A DNA stretch of 55,144 nt from Pseudomonadota bacterium (GCA_023390415.1 JAEWCW010000057.1:1-55144), one strand, 5' to 3'. Positions 33,816-41,450 are shown, numbered from the stretch's first letter. Notes: generated by a model not told the origin, from the sequence alone. Made by a program: numbers and translations.

Positions 33816-34813
33816 GGCCAGATTCCGATGCGCGGGAGGCCGGCGGTCTCGCCGAGGCCCAGCATGAGGTTTGCGCATTGGATCATCTGGCCGGCGGCTC
33901 CTTTGACGAGATTGTCGAGCGCGGCGATCGCGAGCACGCGGCCGGTGCGCGGATCGTAGCGGGCGGTGAGGTGGACGGCGTTGGACCCTTGGGTCCACTT
34001 CGTCGAGGGCGGGCGCTCCGAAACATGGACGAACGGTTCGCCCGCATAGGCGGCCCGAAGCGCGGCCAGCGGATCGCATTCGCCCTTGGCGGTGCCGTAG
34101 CAGGTGGCGAGGATTCCGCGGTTCATCGGCGCGAGGTGCGGCGTGAACAGGATTCCGTTCCCCAGCACCATCTCCATCTCAGCGGTGTGGCGGTGGCCGA
34201 GCAGGCCGTAGGCGGTGAAATTCTCGTCGACACTGTTGAAGTGGGTTTCGTCCTTTAGGCCCTTGCCAGCGCCGGAGACTCCCGACGCAGCGTCGACGAC
34301 GATCGAGCCTGGCTCGATCATGTCGACCAGCGGCTTCAGGGCGAGGATCGCGGAGGTCGGGTAGCAGCCGGCGGCCGCGACCGCCTTGGCGCCGGCGATA
34401 CGCGCCCGATCGATCTCCGGGATGCCGTAGACGAAGCTGGAGAGCAGGTCCGGCGCCTGGTGCGGCTCCTTGTACCAGCGCTCATAGTCCTCGGCGTTGT
34501 CGAGCCGGAAGTCGGCGCCGAGATCGACGAAGGCGATGCCCCGATCCAGGATCTCCGGCGCGACCTTCTGGCTGTGGCCGTGGGGGAGGGCGGCGAAGAC
34601 GAGGTCGATCCCGTCCAGCGCCCCGGGCGAGAAGCGCTCGACCGCGGCGCCGGGATAGGCAACGGCGAGATGCGGGTGCACGGCGCCGAGCGCCTGCCCC
34701 GCCTGGCTGTCGCCGAACAGGCGCGCGGCCTCGAGCTGCGGATGGAGGTCCAGCAGGCGGAGCAATTCTGCGCCCACGAATCCGGACGCGCCGAGGATGG
34801 CTACGCGAAACAT
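33812..34813 (-). CDS. argC: N-acetyl-gamma-glutamyl-phosphate reductase, long (type 1) form
   Basis: This NADPH-dependent enzyme of 333 residues makes N-acetylglutamate semialdehyde. The Rossmann motif is VAILGASGFVGAELLRLLDL, DLVFAALPHGHSQ follows, and the catalytic Cys lies in AAAGCYPTSAILALKPL. GHRHTAEMEM and FTPHLAPMNRGILATCY complete the family pattern. Alphaproteobacteria mostly use the shorter type 2 enzyme (about 310 residues, starting with an IDG-x-AGTTG motif), so this type 1 form is unexpected. It is the first gene of the operon. Only eight bases (GGCGCCGG) separate the ATG from an ARG-box half-site, with no clear Shine-Dalgarno sequence. Confidence 0.95.
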   Translation of the reverse strand: MFRVAILGASGFVGAELLRLLDLHPQLEAARLFGDSQAGQALGAVHPHLAVAYPGAAVERFSPGALDGIDLVFAALPHGHSQKVAPEILDRGIAFVDLGADFRLDNAEDYERWYKEPHQAPDLLSSFVYGIPEIDRARIAGAKAVAAAGCYPTSAILALKPLVDMIEPGSIVVDAASGVSGAGKGLKDETHFNSVDENFTAYGLLGHRHTAEMEMVLGNGILFTPHLAPMNRGILATCYGTAKGECDPLAALRAAYAGEPFVHVSERPPSTKWTQGSNAVHLTARYDPRTGRVLAIAALDNLVKGAAGQMIQCANLMLGLGETAGLPRIGIWP

Positions 34814-34821
34814 CCGGCGCC

Positions 34822-34847
34822 TATGCAGAAACCTGCATAGTTATGCA
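34822..34847 (-). promoter_or_regulatory. Probable ArgR operator (ARG box) overlapping the argC promoter
   Basis: Three copies of the half-site TGCATA/TATGCA lie at 34822-34827, 34834-34839 and 34842-34847. The last two form a perfect dyad TGCATA-GT-TATGCA on the plus strand. ArgR boxes are paired 18-bp palindromes built on T-GCAT/ATGCA-like arms, so this fits well, next to an operon that encodes ArgR. The site ends eight bases before the argC ATG, and would block the promoter when arginine is high. Confidence 0.7.
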
Positions 34848-34887
34848 ACCCCCGGCGATTGGCAGAAGCGTCGGTGCCTGCTCCCGC

Positions 34888-34916
34888 TGAGATCCCGGCC
34901 TTCGCCGGGATGACGG
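34888..34916. repeat. Single REP-like palindromic repeat upstream of the arginine operon
   Basis: The core is ATCCCGGC-CTTC-GCCGGGAT (34892-34911) with flanks TGAG and GACGG, as in the repeats at 38.2, 42.9 and 44.0 kb. Here only one arm of the usual inverted pair is present. It lies between the stop of the DUF885 gene and the argC operator and may also end transcription. Confidence 0.75.
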
Positions 34917-34928
34917 TCCTACTCAACC

Positions 34929-36761
34929 TTAGCGGCGGCTGCTCACCCATTCGGAAACCACGGTGCCGAGCACCTCCAGCGGCATATCGCCATTGAGGAG
35001 CACCGCATCGTGAAAGCCTTTTAGATCGAAACGGTTCCCAAGCTGCCGCCGCGCATCCTCGCGGAGGCGGACGAACTCGTTGTGGCCGAGCTTGTAGCTC
35101 GCCGCCTGGCCCGGCCAGACGATGTAGCGGTCGATCTCGCTCTCGGACGCGATCCGGTTGAGGCCGACATTGTCCGAGAAATATTGGATCGCCTGGGCGC
35201 GGCTCCAGCCCTTGGCGTGCATGCCCGTGTCGACCACGATCCGGGCCGCACGGTAAAGGAAGGATTGGAGCATGCCGATCCGGCCCTGCGGGAATTCGCG
35301 GTACATGCCGATCTCGTCGGCGAGCTGCTCGGCATAGAGGCCCCAGCCCTCGCCATAGGCCGGGATGCCGATGTTGCGGTGGAGCAGCGGGATGTCCTGG
35401 TTCTCGATCACGATCGAGCCCTGCCAGAGATGTCCGGGGATCGATTCGTGATAGGTGAGCGTCGGCAGCGCCCAGCGCGGCCAGATCCGCGTGTCGACGA
35501 GGTTGATATAATAAGCGCCGGGGCGTGAGCCGTCGAGGCTCGGGCCCTGGGCGTAGCCGCGGGGCGCGCCGAGCTCGATCGCCTCGGGCACGCGCTTCAC
35601 CTCCATCGGCGAGCGCGGGATGGTGGCGAACACCTCGGGCATGCGCGCCTTCACCGCTTCCATCTGGCGGTTGAGATCGGCCAGCAATTGGGCGCGGCCG
35701 GCGTCGGTGTTCGGATAGAGATAGCGGTCGAGCTGGCCGAGCTGGGTCAGCCGAGCGCCGACTCCGCCCTGGGTCAGCCCTTCGGCACGGAGAAGTGGAT
35801 CGGCCTCGGCGCTGAGCTCGGCGACCTGGCGGAGGCCGATCTGGTGCGCCTCCTCCGGCGTGAGGGTCGTGCTGGTGTGGAAGCGCAGCGCATTGGCGTA
35901 GAAAGCCTCGCCATTGGGCAGCCGGTCGACGCCGGGCGCGATACCTGCGCCGCGGCGAAGCTCGGTGAGCAAAGCGATCTGCCGGTCGAGCGCCGGATAG
36001 ATCCGCCCCTCGACGACGGCCGCGGCCATCACCTCCCAATTGCCCGGGATGTTCTTCTCGCGCGTGCGGCGGACGAGCGACTGGACGAGGCCATTGCGCG
36101 CCGCCGGAACGTCGTGGAGTGAGCGCGTCTGGGCCAGCGCCTTGTCGAGAATGTAGGCGGGCGGAACGACGCCCCGGCCCGCATCGGCGCGGGCATTGTC
36201 GACCTCATGCTCGATGTTGCGGGCGAAGGCTTGGAGGCGCTGGACATAGGCCTCCGCGTCCGCAGCGGTCTCGACCTTGTGCTGGCTGTCGAGGAAGTCC
36301 GGCACCTCCTGGTAGGAGCCGGTCAGCTGCGTCAGGATGTAGGGGATCGGATAGGAATAGCCGCCGACCCCGCCATAATCGAAGCGCTCGAACACCGACA
36401 TGCGCTCGGGCACCCAGATTGCGGTGTCGAGCCAGGCGCGGTCGCGGCCGGAAAGCGCCGTCCGGTCGATCCGGCGAAGCTCCGGCAAGGCGTCGATGAA
36501 GGGCCGGTACGAGCCCATCTTTCCCGCCCGCGAGCTGTCCGAGAGCCGGGCGCGCAAATAGGCCTTGTCGCCGGTGTCGAGGCCGAGCCCGGTCGCCAGC
36601 TCCGGCGCGGTCACCAGCATCTGCTCGAAGATCCGCCCGTAGAGCCTCCGCGCCTGTTCGGCCGGCGTCCCTCTGCCGGCGGTCGTCTGGCAGCCGGTGA
36701 GGGCGAAGGCGCCCGCGGCGGCGCCGGAGAGCAGGAACTGGCGGCGGTCGAGCTGGAACAT
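34929..36761 (-). CDS. DUF885 family lipoprotein, putative metallopeptidase
   Basis: The 610-residue protein begins with a twin-arginine and lipobox signal, DRRQFLLSGAAAGAFALTGC, so it is exported, probably by Tat, and lipid-anchored. DUF885 proteins are mostly helical with a zinc-peptidase-like site; here TYHESIPGHLWQG holds the H-E-x-x-P-G-H motif, followed by AYGEGWGLYAEQLADEIGMY. No substrate is known. It follows the amidohydrolase gene by 12 bases, so both are probably one operon for breaking down an exported substrate such as dipeptides (inference). A paralogue lies at 49382-51217. Confidence 0.87.
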   Translation of the reverse strand: MFQLDRRQFLLSGAAAGAFALTGCQTTAGRGTPAEQARRLYGRIFEQMLVTAPELATGLGLDTGDKAYLRARLSDSSRAGKMGSYRPFIDALPELRRIDRTALSGRDRAWLDTAIWVPERMSVFERFDYGGVGGYSYPIPYILTQLTGSYQEVPDFLDSQHKVETAADAEAYVQRLQAFARNIEHEVDNARADAGRGVVPPAYILDKALAQTRSLHDVPAARNGLVQSLVRRTREKNIPGNWEVMAAAVVEGRIYPALDRQIALLTELRRGAGIAPGVDRLPNGEAFYANALRFHTSTTLTPEEAHQIGLRQVAELSAEADPLLRAEGLTQGGVGARLTQLGQLDRYLYPNTDAGRAQLLADLNRQMEAVKARMPEVFATIPRSPMEVKRVPEAIELGAPRGYAQGPSLDGSRPGAYYINLVDTRIWPRWALPTLTYHESIPGHLWQGSIVIENQDIPLLHRNIGIPAYGEGWGLYAEQLADEIGMYREFPQGRIGMLQSFLYRAARIVVDTGMHAKGWSRAQAIQYFSDNVGLNRIASESEIDRYIVWPGQAASYKLGHNEFVRLREDARRQLGNRFDLKGFHDAVLLNGDMPLEVLGTVVSEWVSSRR

Positions 36762-36773
36762 GGGTGAAAGCTC

Positions 36774-38099
36774 CTACTGAAGGTGGATCTGGCCGGCGCG
36801 CATGACGAAGCGCATGCTGCGCAGCGTGCCGATATCGGCGAGCGGATCGCCCGAGACGGCGACGATGTCAGCGCTCTTGCCCGGCTCGATCGTACCGATC
36901 TCGGACGCGAGGTTGAGGAGCTCCGCGGCGTTGACCGTCGCGGCCACGATCGCCTGCATCGGGGTCATGCCATGCTCGACCATCAGCAGGAACTCGTCGG
37001 CGTTGCGGCCGTGCATCGACACGCCGGCGTCGGTTCCGAACGCGATCCGCACGCCCGCGGGCACGGCGCGGCGGAGGTTCTGGCCAGTGATCGAGATCCG
37101 CCACAATATCTTCTCGCGCACCTCGCCGACATAGGCGTTGGGGTTGGCAGCGAGCCGCGCCCGATAGCCGTTGATGGTCGATAGCGTCGGCACCAGGAAC
37201 GCGCCGCGCTGGCGGAATAGGCGAATGCTCTCGTCGTCGATCAGCGTGCCGTGCTCGATCGAGTCGGCGCCGGCGCGAAGCGCCATGTTGACGCCGTCGG
37301 CGCCATGGGCGTGGACGGCGACGCGCTTGCCGTAGAGATGGGCGGTCTCGACCAAAGCGCGGACCTCATCCTCGAACATCTGCGCGCCGAGGCCGAGCCC
37401 GATCCGGCTGTTCACGCCGCCCGTGGTCGCGATCTTGATCAGGTCGGCGCCGCGCGAGATCTGGCGCCGGACCGCGCGGCGGCAGTCGTCGGCGCCGTCG
37501 CAGGTGGTCATTCCGCTGCGCAGCGCCTCATGGAATTCCTCGCGCATGCCGAGCGTCGGGTCCATGTGGCCGGTGGTCGCCGAGATTCCCGAGCCGGCAT
37601 CGACGATCCGCGGCCCGACCGCCCAGCCGCGCGCGATCGCGTCACGAAGGCCGAGCGTGATCCCGTCCTCCGAGCCGAGATTGCGCACCGTGGTGAAGCC
37701 GGCGCGCAGCGTCTTCTCGGCATTCCACGCCGCCTCGTAGGTGCGCAGCGGAATGCTGTCGGTCATCCCGGCGAGCTGCCCCTCAATCCCGGCCCGGTCG
37801 CTGGTCAGGTGGACATGGCTGTCGATGAGGCCGGGAAGGACGAATCCATCGCGAAGGTCGATCAGGCGAGCACCTGGTGGCGGTGCGACGAAGCCGTCCT
37901 GCACCGCCTCGATGCGGTTGCCGCGGACCAGGATCGTGGCGTTCCGCCGCGGCGCGCGGCCGGGCCGGTCGAGCAAGGTCCCGGCGTGGATCACCGTCAG
38001 CTGCGCCTCGGCCGCTGAGGCGGCGGGCTCTTGCGCGGGGATGGCTGCGGGAATTGCGAGGGTCAGCAGGAAAGCGGCGGCAAGCGAGGCAAAGCGCAT
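36774..38099 (-). CDS. Exported amidohydrolase-family protein (imidazolonepropionase/Xaa-Pro dipeptidase-like)
   Basis: I start it at 38099 (MRFASLAAAFLLTLAIPAAI), with GGGAG ten bases upstream; the product has 441 residues with a signal peptide. An earlier in-frame Met at 38105 is also possible. Translation further upstream runs through the REP element and gives the meaningless IPAFAGMTG. Metal-site motifs are LPGLIDSHVHL near the start of the barrel, IKIATTGGV (with Lys), VAVHAHGADGVN, SIEHGTLIDDE and FGTDAGVSMHG. Relatives hydrolyse proline-containing dipeptides or cyclic amides. Its partner is the DUF885 lipoprotein. Confidence 0.88.
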   Translation of the reverse strand: MRFASLAAAFLLTLAIPAAIPAQEPAASAAEAQLTVIHAGTLLDRPGRAPRRNATILVRGNRIEAVQDGFVAPPPGARLIDLRDGFVLPGLIDSHVHLTSDRAGIEGQLAGMTDSIPLRTYEAAWNAEKTLRAGFTTVRNLGSEDGITLGLRDAIARGWAVGPRIVDAGSGISATTGHMDPTLGMREEFHEALRSGMTTCDGADDCRRAVRRQISRGADLIKIATTGGVNSRIGLGLGAQMFEDEVRALVETAHLYGKRVAVHAHGADGVNMALRAGADSIEHGTLIDDESIRLFRQRGAFLVPTLSTINGYRARLAANPNAYVGEVREKILWRISITGQNLRRAVPAGVRIAFGTDAGVSMHGRNADEFLLMVEHGMTPMQAIVAATVNAAELLNLASEIGTIEPGKSADIVAVSGDPLADIGTLRSMRFVMRAGQIHLQ

Positions 38100-38194
38100 C
38101 GGCATCGGGCTCCCGAAAGAGAGCCGCGAGACATAGCGCATCGATCGGTTCGGAGAAGATACAAAAAGCCCCGGGTTAGGGCGGGCGTGCCAAC

Positions 38195-38315
38195 CCGTCA
38201 TCCCAGCGAAGGCTGGGATCTCAGCGGGAGTACGCAAAGGCGCCCGTGCAGATCTCCCTGCACGGGCGCCTCAGATTTCTCGTCCCGAGATGCCAGCCGT
38301 CGCTGGCATGACGGG
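38195..38315. repeat. REPIN-like element B: two inverted REPs with central hairpin
   Basis: The left arm has ATCCCAGC-GAAG-GCTGGGAT (38200-38219), the right arm ATGCCAGC-CGTC-GCTGGCAT (38290-38309), in opposite orientation and both bordered by the GTC/GAC and CTC/GAG flanks. About 65 bases lie between them, including a further strong hairpin. The element fills the gap between the DUF2383 gene and the amidohydrolase gene. Confidence 0.8.
38238..38271. terminator. 14-bp hairpin inside REPIN B
   Basis: A perfect 14-bp stem AGGCGCCCGTGCAG / CTGCACGGGCGCCT (38238-38251 with 38258-38271) with loop ATCTCC. The minus-strand continuation (TTTGCG) is weakly T-rich. It could end the DUF2383 transcript before the amidohydrolase gene. 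Confidence 0.6.
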
Positions 38316-38331
38316 TTGCTCGTGTGTCAGC

Positions 38332-38796
38332 TCAGACGTTCGTCGCCTGCATGCTGTGCTTGAGCGCGCTTGCGCGGTCGTGGCCGGCGCGGACCGACTG
38401 ATAGGCGTCGCGGATCACGGCCTGGGTCTCGGGAGAGAGCTTGGTGTCCTGCAGCGCAGCGTCATATTTCCCCTTGATATAGTCCTCGCCGCGCTCGACC
38501 TCCTCGATCACTTCCTTGTCGCCGCCCTTCGAGATCGCGTCGCGAAGATCGACCCAGCGCCGATGGAGGTCGGCCTTCAGCGAGCCGTCGTCATTCGGGG
38601 TTCCGCCGAGATGGCGAACATGCTCCTGGAGCATCCCGACGACCTGGCGGCGCTCCTGAGCGAAGGTCCGGAACATCTCGACGAACTGAGGCATGTCCGC
38701 GTCCTCGGCCGCGCGCTCGAATCCGTTGGCGCTGTCGATCGTCGTGGTGATCAGCGAGTTCACCGTGCTGATATCGTGGTCGTTGCTTTGCATCAT
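38332..38796 (-). CDS. DUF2383 (PA2169-type) four-helix-bundle protein
   Basis: The start at 38796 is chosen because GGAGAG lies seven bases upstream; an earlier Met at 38811 is less well placed. The 154 residues form a ferritin-like helical bundle: STVNSLITTTIDSANGFERA, FAQERRQVVGMLQEHVRHLGG, IEEVERGEDYIKGKYDAAL and VIRDAYQSVRAGHDRASALK. Family members are induced by stress in several bacteria, but no activity is established. An EcfG-like promoter pattern upstream (38835-38859) fits a general-stress role. The gene is followed by REPIN B. Confidence 0.88.
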   Translation of the reverse strand: MMQSNDHDISTVNSLITTTIDSANGFERAAEDADMPQFVEMFRTFAQERRQVVGMLQEHVRHLGGTPNDDGSLKADLHRRWVDLRDAISKGGDKEVIEEVERGEDYIKGKYDAALQDTKLSPETQAVIRDAYQSVRAGHDRASALKHSMQATNV

Positions 38797-38834
38797 GATG
38801 CGGCTCTCCATCCTTTGTGGGGGTGTGCGGCAAG

Positions 38835-38859
38835 AACGAGCCGCGGCCGTAAAGGTTCA
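38835..38859 (-). promoter_or_regulatory. EcfG-type stress promoter candidate for the DUF2383 gene
   Basis: On the minus strand TGAAC (38859-38855) is followed after 16 bases by CGTT (38838-38835). This matches the alphaproteobacterial general-stress sigma EcfG pattern GGAAC-N16/17-CGTT with one mismatch. It is about 40 bases upstream of the gene start. Its upstream half overlaps the last bases of the HAD gene. Confidence 0.4.
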
Positions 38860-39351
38860 GGAATCTGAAGGGGAAAGCGCCCGGATCGGAAAGTATTTCC
38901 GCAGCTCGTCGAGGCTGGTCTCGGCATCCTTATGATGAACGAAGATGCCGCCCGCCTCCTCCCAGAGATGGGCATGGCGACGCTGGTCGTCGACCAGCAC
39001 GTCGCCTTCCTTGGCATGGTCGCGCTTGTCGCGAGCCATCGTGGTGATGATCCGCACGCCGGGGAAATGATGCGCCGCCCAGCGCACCTTCTGGTCCGCC
39101 GCCCAATTGCCGCGCGGAACGCCGGTGAGGATGATCGGATCGAGGTGGCGGACCGCGTCGAACAGCTCCATCGCGTCCGGCAACAGCGGCAAGCCGAAAT
39201 AGAAATCCGGCGTCCGCGTCAGCTTCGCCCAGAAGCGGCCGATGCCATATTTGCGCTCATAGGCCTTGGGCGGGAGGCCGAGAGCTGCGGTCGCGCCCTT
39301 GTCGAAATCGGCAAGCACGCCGTCGCAATCGAGATAGAGCTGCCGGCTCAC
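38857..39351 (-). CDS. HAD-superfamily phosphatase, 5'(3')-nucleotidase-like
   Basis: The 164-residue protein begins with GTG at 39351, overlapping the previous stop by four bases (GTGA). The catalytic Asp pair is in LYLDCDGVLADFDKG (D8 and D10), the second motif in PIILTGVPRG (Thr), a Lys in AADQKVRW, and the acidic motif in GDVLVDDQRRH. This is the layout of small nucleotidases (NT5C type) and of the phosphatase part of polynucleotide repair enzymes. Coupling to the possible 2H-phosphoesterase gene before it suggests both act on a nucleotide or RNA end, but that is inference. Confidence 0.85.
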   Translation of the reverse strand: MSRQLYLDCDGVLADFDKGATAALGLPPKAYERKYGIGRFWAKLTRTPDFYFGLPLLPDAMELFDAVRHLDPIILTGVPRGNWAADQKVRWAAHHFPGVRIITTMARDKRDHAKEGDVLVDDQRRHAHLWEEAGGIFVHHKDAETSLDELRKYFPIRALSPSDS

Positions 39352-39761
39352 GGCCAGCGGGCGGGGTGGAGGATCACGGGCATCGGCAGGTCGAATTCCT
39401 GCCAGCCTTTCTCGCGCAGCACGTCGTTCGATTCCTTCGCGTCCCGCCCGTCCTCAAGCGACCAGGTGATATGATAGGTGCTTCCGTCCGGCCGATCCGT
39501 GGTGCCGTCGATGCGGACGACCAGCGCCTCTACGCCCTCGCCGTCGTCTGTCCGCCCGACGATCTCGCCATGGGCCTCGTCCGGAAGCTCGGAATCCTCC
39601 GCAGTGCGGGTCTTGAGCGTGACATGATCCGCATCGATCTGCGCGTAGGTGGGCGGGAATTGCTGGAGCAGCTCGGCGCGCTGGTTGCGGTCCAGCTTCC
39701 AGCCGATGACGCTGTCGCCGCTTGCCGCGCGTTCGTGCGCCTCTTTCGCGTTCGGTGCCAT
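39348..39761 (-). CDS. Possible 2H-phosphoesterase-like protein coupled to the HAD phosphatase
   Basis: I start it at 39761 (MAPNAKEAHERAASGDSVIG), giving 137 residues. Two His-x-Thr elements stand out: DHVTLKT (H46) and YHITWSL (H97), each inside a hydrophobic strand. This is the pattern of 2H phosphoesterases, which open cyclic phosphates or cut RNA ends. The phrase after the second motif, DGRDAKESNDVL, recalls the cyclic phosphodiesterase part of fungal-type tRNA ligases. I am unsure, as the overall similarity is faint. The stop overlaps the HAD gene's GTG start, so the two are translationally coupled. Confidence 0.6.
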   Translation of the reverse strand: MAPNAKEAHERAASGDSVIGWKLDRNQRAELLQQFPPTYAQIDADHVTLKTRTAEDSELPDEAHGEIVGRTDDGEGVEALVVRIDGTTDRPDGSTYHITWSLEDGRDAKESNDVLREKGWQEFDLPMPVILHPARWP

Positions 39762-39774
39762 GAGCGACCAACCC

Positions 39775-39799
39775 GGATCGCCCTGAGCCGTTCCGCGTT
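39775..39799 (+). promoter_or_regulatory. EcfG-type stress promoter candidate for the 40-residue gene
   Basis: GGATC (39775-39779), then 16 bases, then CGTT (39796-39799): one mismatch from the EcfG pattern GGAAC-N16/17-CGTT. GAGGAG and the ATG at 39821 follow closely. It is the second such match within 1 kb. Confidence 0.38.
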
Positions 39800-39820
39800 G
39801 GTCCGGCGAGGAGACGGACA

Positions 39821-39943
39821 ATGGACCGCGAGAAGGACCGGAAGGCGCACGAGCAGGACATCGAGCGCGAAGCCGAGGAAAACCGCAGGAAGCTGGACGA
39901 GGTGCCACCGCCAGGCACCGATCCGCTACACGAGGGTCCCTAG
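39821..39943 (+). CDS. 40-residue charged mini-protein
   Basis: The reading frame ATG-TAG encodes a 40-residue peptide that starts MDREKDRKAHEQDIEREAEE and ends PPGTDPLHEGP. Half the residues are charged, the N-terminal 28 form a strong amphipathic or coiled-coil helix, and the tail is Pro-rich. GAGGAG (39808-39813) sits eight bases before the ATG. It is divergent from the 2H-like gene. Its last 18 bases overlap the end of glpD on the other strand. I do not recognise a family; small charged stress peptides of this kind are common in sphingomonads. The EcfG-like promoter supports a stress role. Confidence 0.6.
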   Translation: MDREKDRKAHEQDIEREAEENRRKLDEVPPPGTDPLHEGP

Positions 39944-41368
39944 GAAATCCGCCAGCGCCGTCACTTGGCCCGCGGTGAAGCGCAGCCCGAGCTTGCTGCG
40001 CCTCCAGAGGATGTCGTCCACCGTCCGGGCGAATTCGGTCTCGACCAGGTAGCGCACCTCAGCCTCGGTGAGGCCATGGCCGAGATCGCGGCCCAGCGCC
40101 GCGAGGCTCCGCGCCTCGCCCACGATCGTCCGCATCCGTGTCCCGTAGGCGCGCGATAGGCGATTGAGCATCTCCGCCGGCATCCAGTGGCCGGTCTCGT
40201 CGAGCCAGGCGATGAAGTCCGGGAAGATGTCGCCACCGGGAAGCGGCGTCGTCCGGGTGAACTTGAAGCCTGGAATCTCGAGCCTCTCCAAGGCCTCGCT
40301 CGCCAGCGCACGCGCGGTCGTGATCTTTCCGCCGAAGACCGAGAGCAACGCCGCTCCGTCCTCCTCGTCCAGCTCCAACGCATAATCGCGGGTCACATCC
40401 TGCGCGGCGCTCGCGCCGTCGTCGTGGAGGGCACGGATTCCGGCATAGGACCAGATGACGTCCCCGGGGGCGATCGGCTTCGCGAAATAGAGGTTTGCTG
40501 CCGCGCAGAGATAGTCGATCTCTTCCGCGCTCGCCGTCTCGTCCGCGGGCGCGGTGACCGGCATGTCGGTCGTGCCGATCAGGCTGAGGCCCTCGAACGG
40601 CAGCACGAACACCACCCGCCCATCCGGCTGCTGCAGGATATAGGCCTGGTCGCCGTCATGCAGCGCCGGGACGATGATATGGCTGCCTTTGACGAGCCGC
40701 ACTCGGCTCCGGCTCTCCACGTCGATCCGCTGCTCCAGCACCTCGCAAACCCAGGGGCCGGCAGCGTTGACAATGGCCTGTGCGAAGACCGTCCGTCCTC
40801 CCGAAAGCTGCGCGCGCCAGGCGCCGTCCTCCCGCGCTGCGCTCAGAAACTCCGTCCGGGTCGCGATCTCTGCGCCGCGCTCGGCCGCGTCGACGGCGTT
40901 GAGGACGGTGAGCCGCGAATCGTCCACCCGGCCATCCCAGTAGGACAAGAGCGGCCGGTTCGGCGCGGCGAGGGGCGCGCGCGCCGCGTCGGTGCGGCCG
41001 ACATTGCGGGCGCGCGGGAGACTGCCGCGAAACGCGAACAGGTCGTAAAGCCAGAGGCCGACCCGGATCATCCAGCGCGGCCTCAGCCCCGGCGCGTCTG
41101 GCAGGATGAAGCGCAAAGGCCGGGCGATGTGCGGTGCGTTGCGCAGCAGCAGCTCGCGCTCGGCCAGCGATTCGCGCACCAGCCGAAGCTCATATTGTTC
41201 GAGATAGCGCAGGCCCCCATGAGCGAGCTTCGACGAGGCCGAGCTGGTGTGGCCGGCAAGGTCGTCCTTCTCGACGAGCAGCACTTTCTGTCCGCGTCCG
41301 GCGGCATCGCGCGCGATCGCGCAGCCGTTGATTCCGCCGCCGACGACGAGGATGTCGAACATGTCCAT
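39926..41368 (-). CDS. glpD: Aerobic glycerol-3-phosphate dehydrogenase
   Basis: This membrane-associated FAD enzyme of 480 residues oxidises glycerol-3-phosphate to dihydroxyacetone phosphate and passes electrons to quinone. The FAD motif is FDILVVGGGINGCAIARDAA (4-23), followed by VEKDDLAGHTSSASSKLAHG and GGLRYLEQYELRLV, the family signatures. The C-terminal domain (LGLRFTAGQVTALADFL) is complete. It is divergent from glpK across 82 bases, a natural control region for both. No glpR or glpF gene is in the window. The start may be the second ATG at 41362. Confidence 0.96.
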   Translation of the reverse strand: MDMFDILVVGGGINGCAIARDAAGRGQKVLLVEKDDLAGHTSSASSKLAHGGLRYLEQYELRLVRESLAERELLLRNAPHIARPLRFILPDAPGLRPRWMIRVGLWLYDLFAFRGSLPRARNVGRTDAARAPLAAPNRPLLSYWDGRVDDSRLTVLNAVDAAERGAEIATRTEFLSAAREDGAWRAQLSGGRTVFAQAIVNAAGPWVCEVLEQRIDVESRSRVRLVKGSHIIVPALHDGDQAYILQQPDGRVVFVLPFEGLSLIGTTDMPVTAPADETASAEEIDYLCAAANLYFAKPIAPGDVIWSYAGIRALHDDGASAAQDVTRDYALELDEEDGAALLSVFGGKITTARALASEALERLEIPGFKFTRTTPLPGGDIFPDFIAWLDETGHWMPAEMLNRLSRAYGTRMRTIVGEARSLAALGRDLGHGLTEAEVRYLVETEFARTVDDILWRRSKLGLRFTAGQVTALADFLGTLV

Positions 41369-41450
41369 CTCACCGCTCTATCGCGATGCCGAACTTGATT
41401 CAGCATCCATGAACACGGATGGTCGAAAGCTTCAGCGGGGGCGCCAAGTC

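Noticed and set aside
38100..38237. N-terminal extension of the amidohydrolase containing IPAFAGMTG
   Set aside because: This phrase is a translated REP element, a known artefact of such repeats; the signal peptide begins at 38099.
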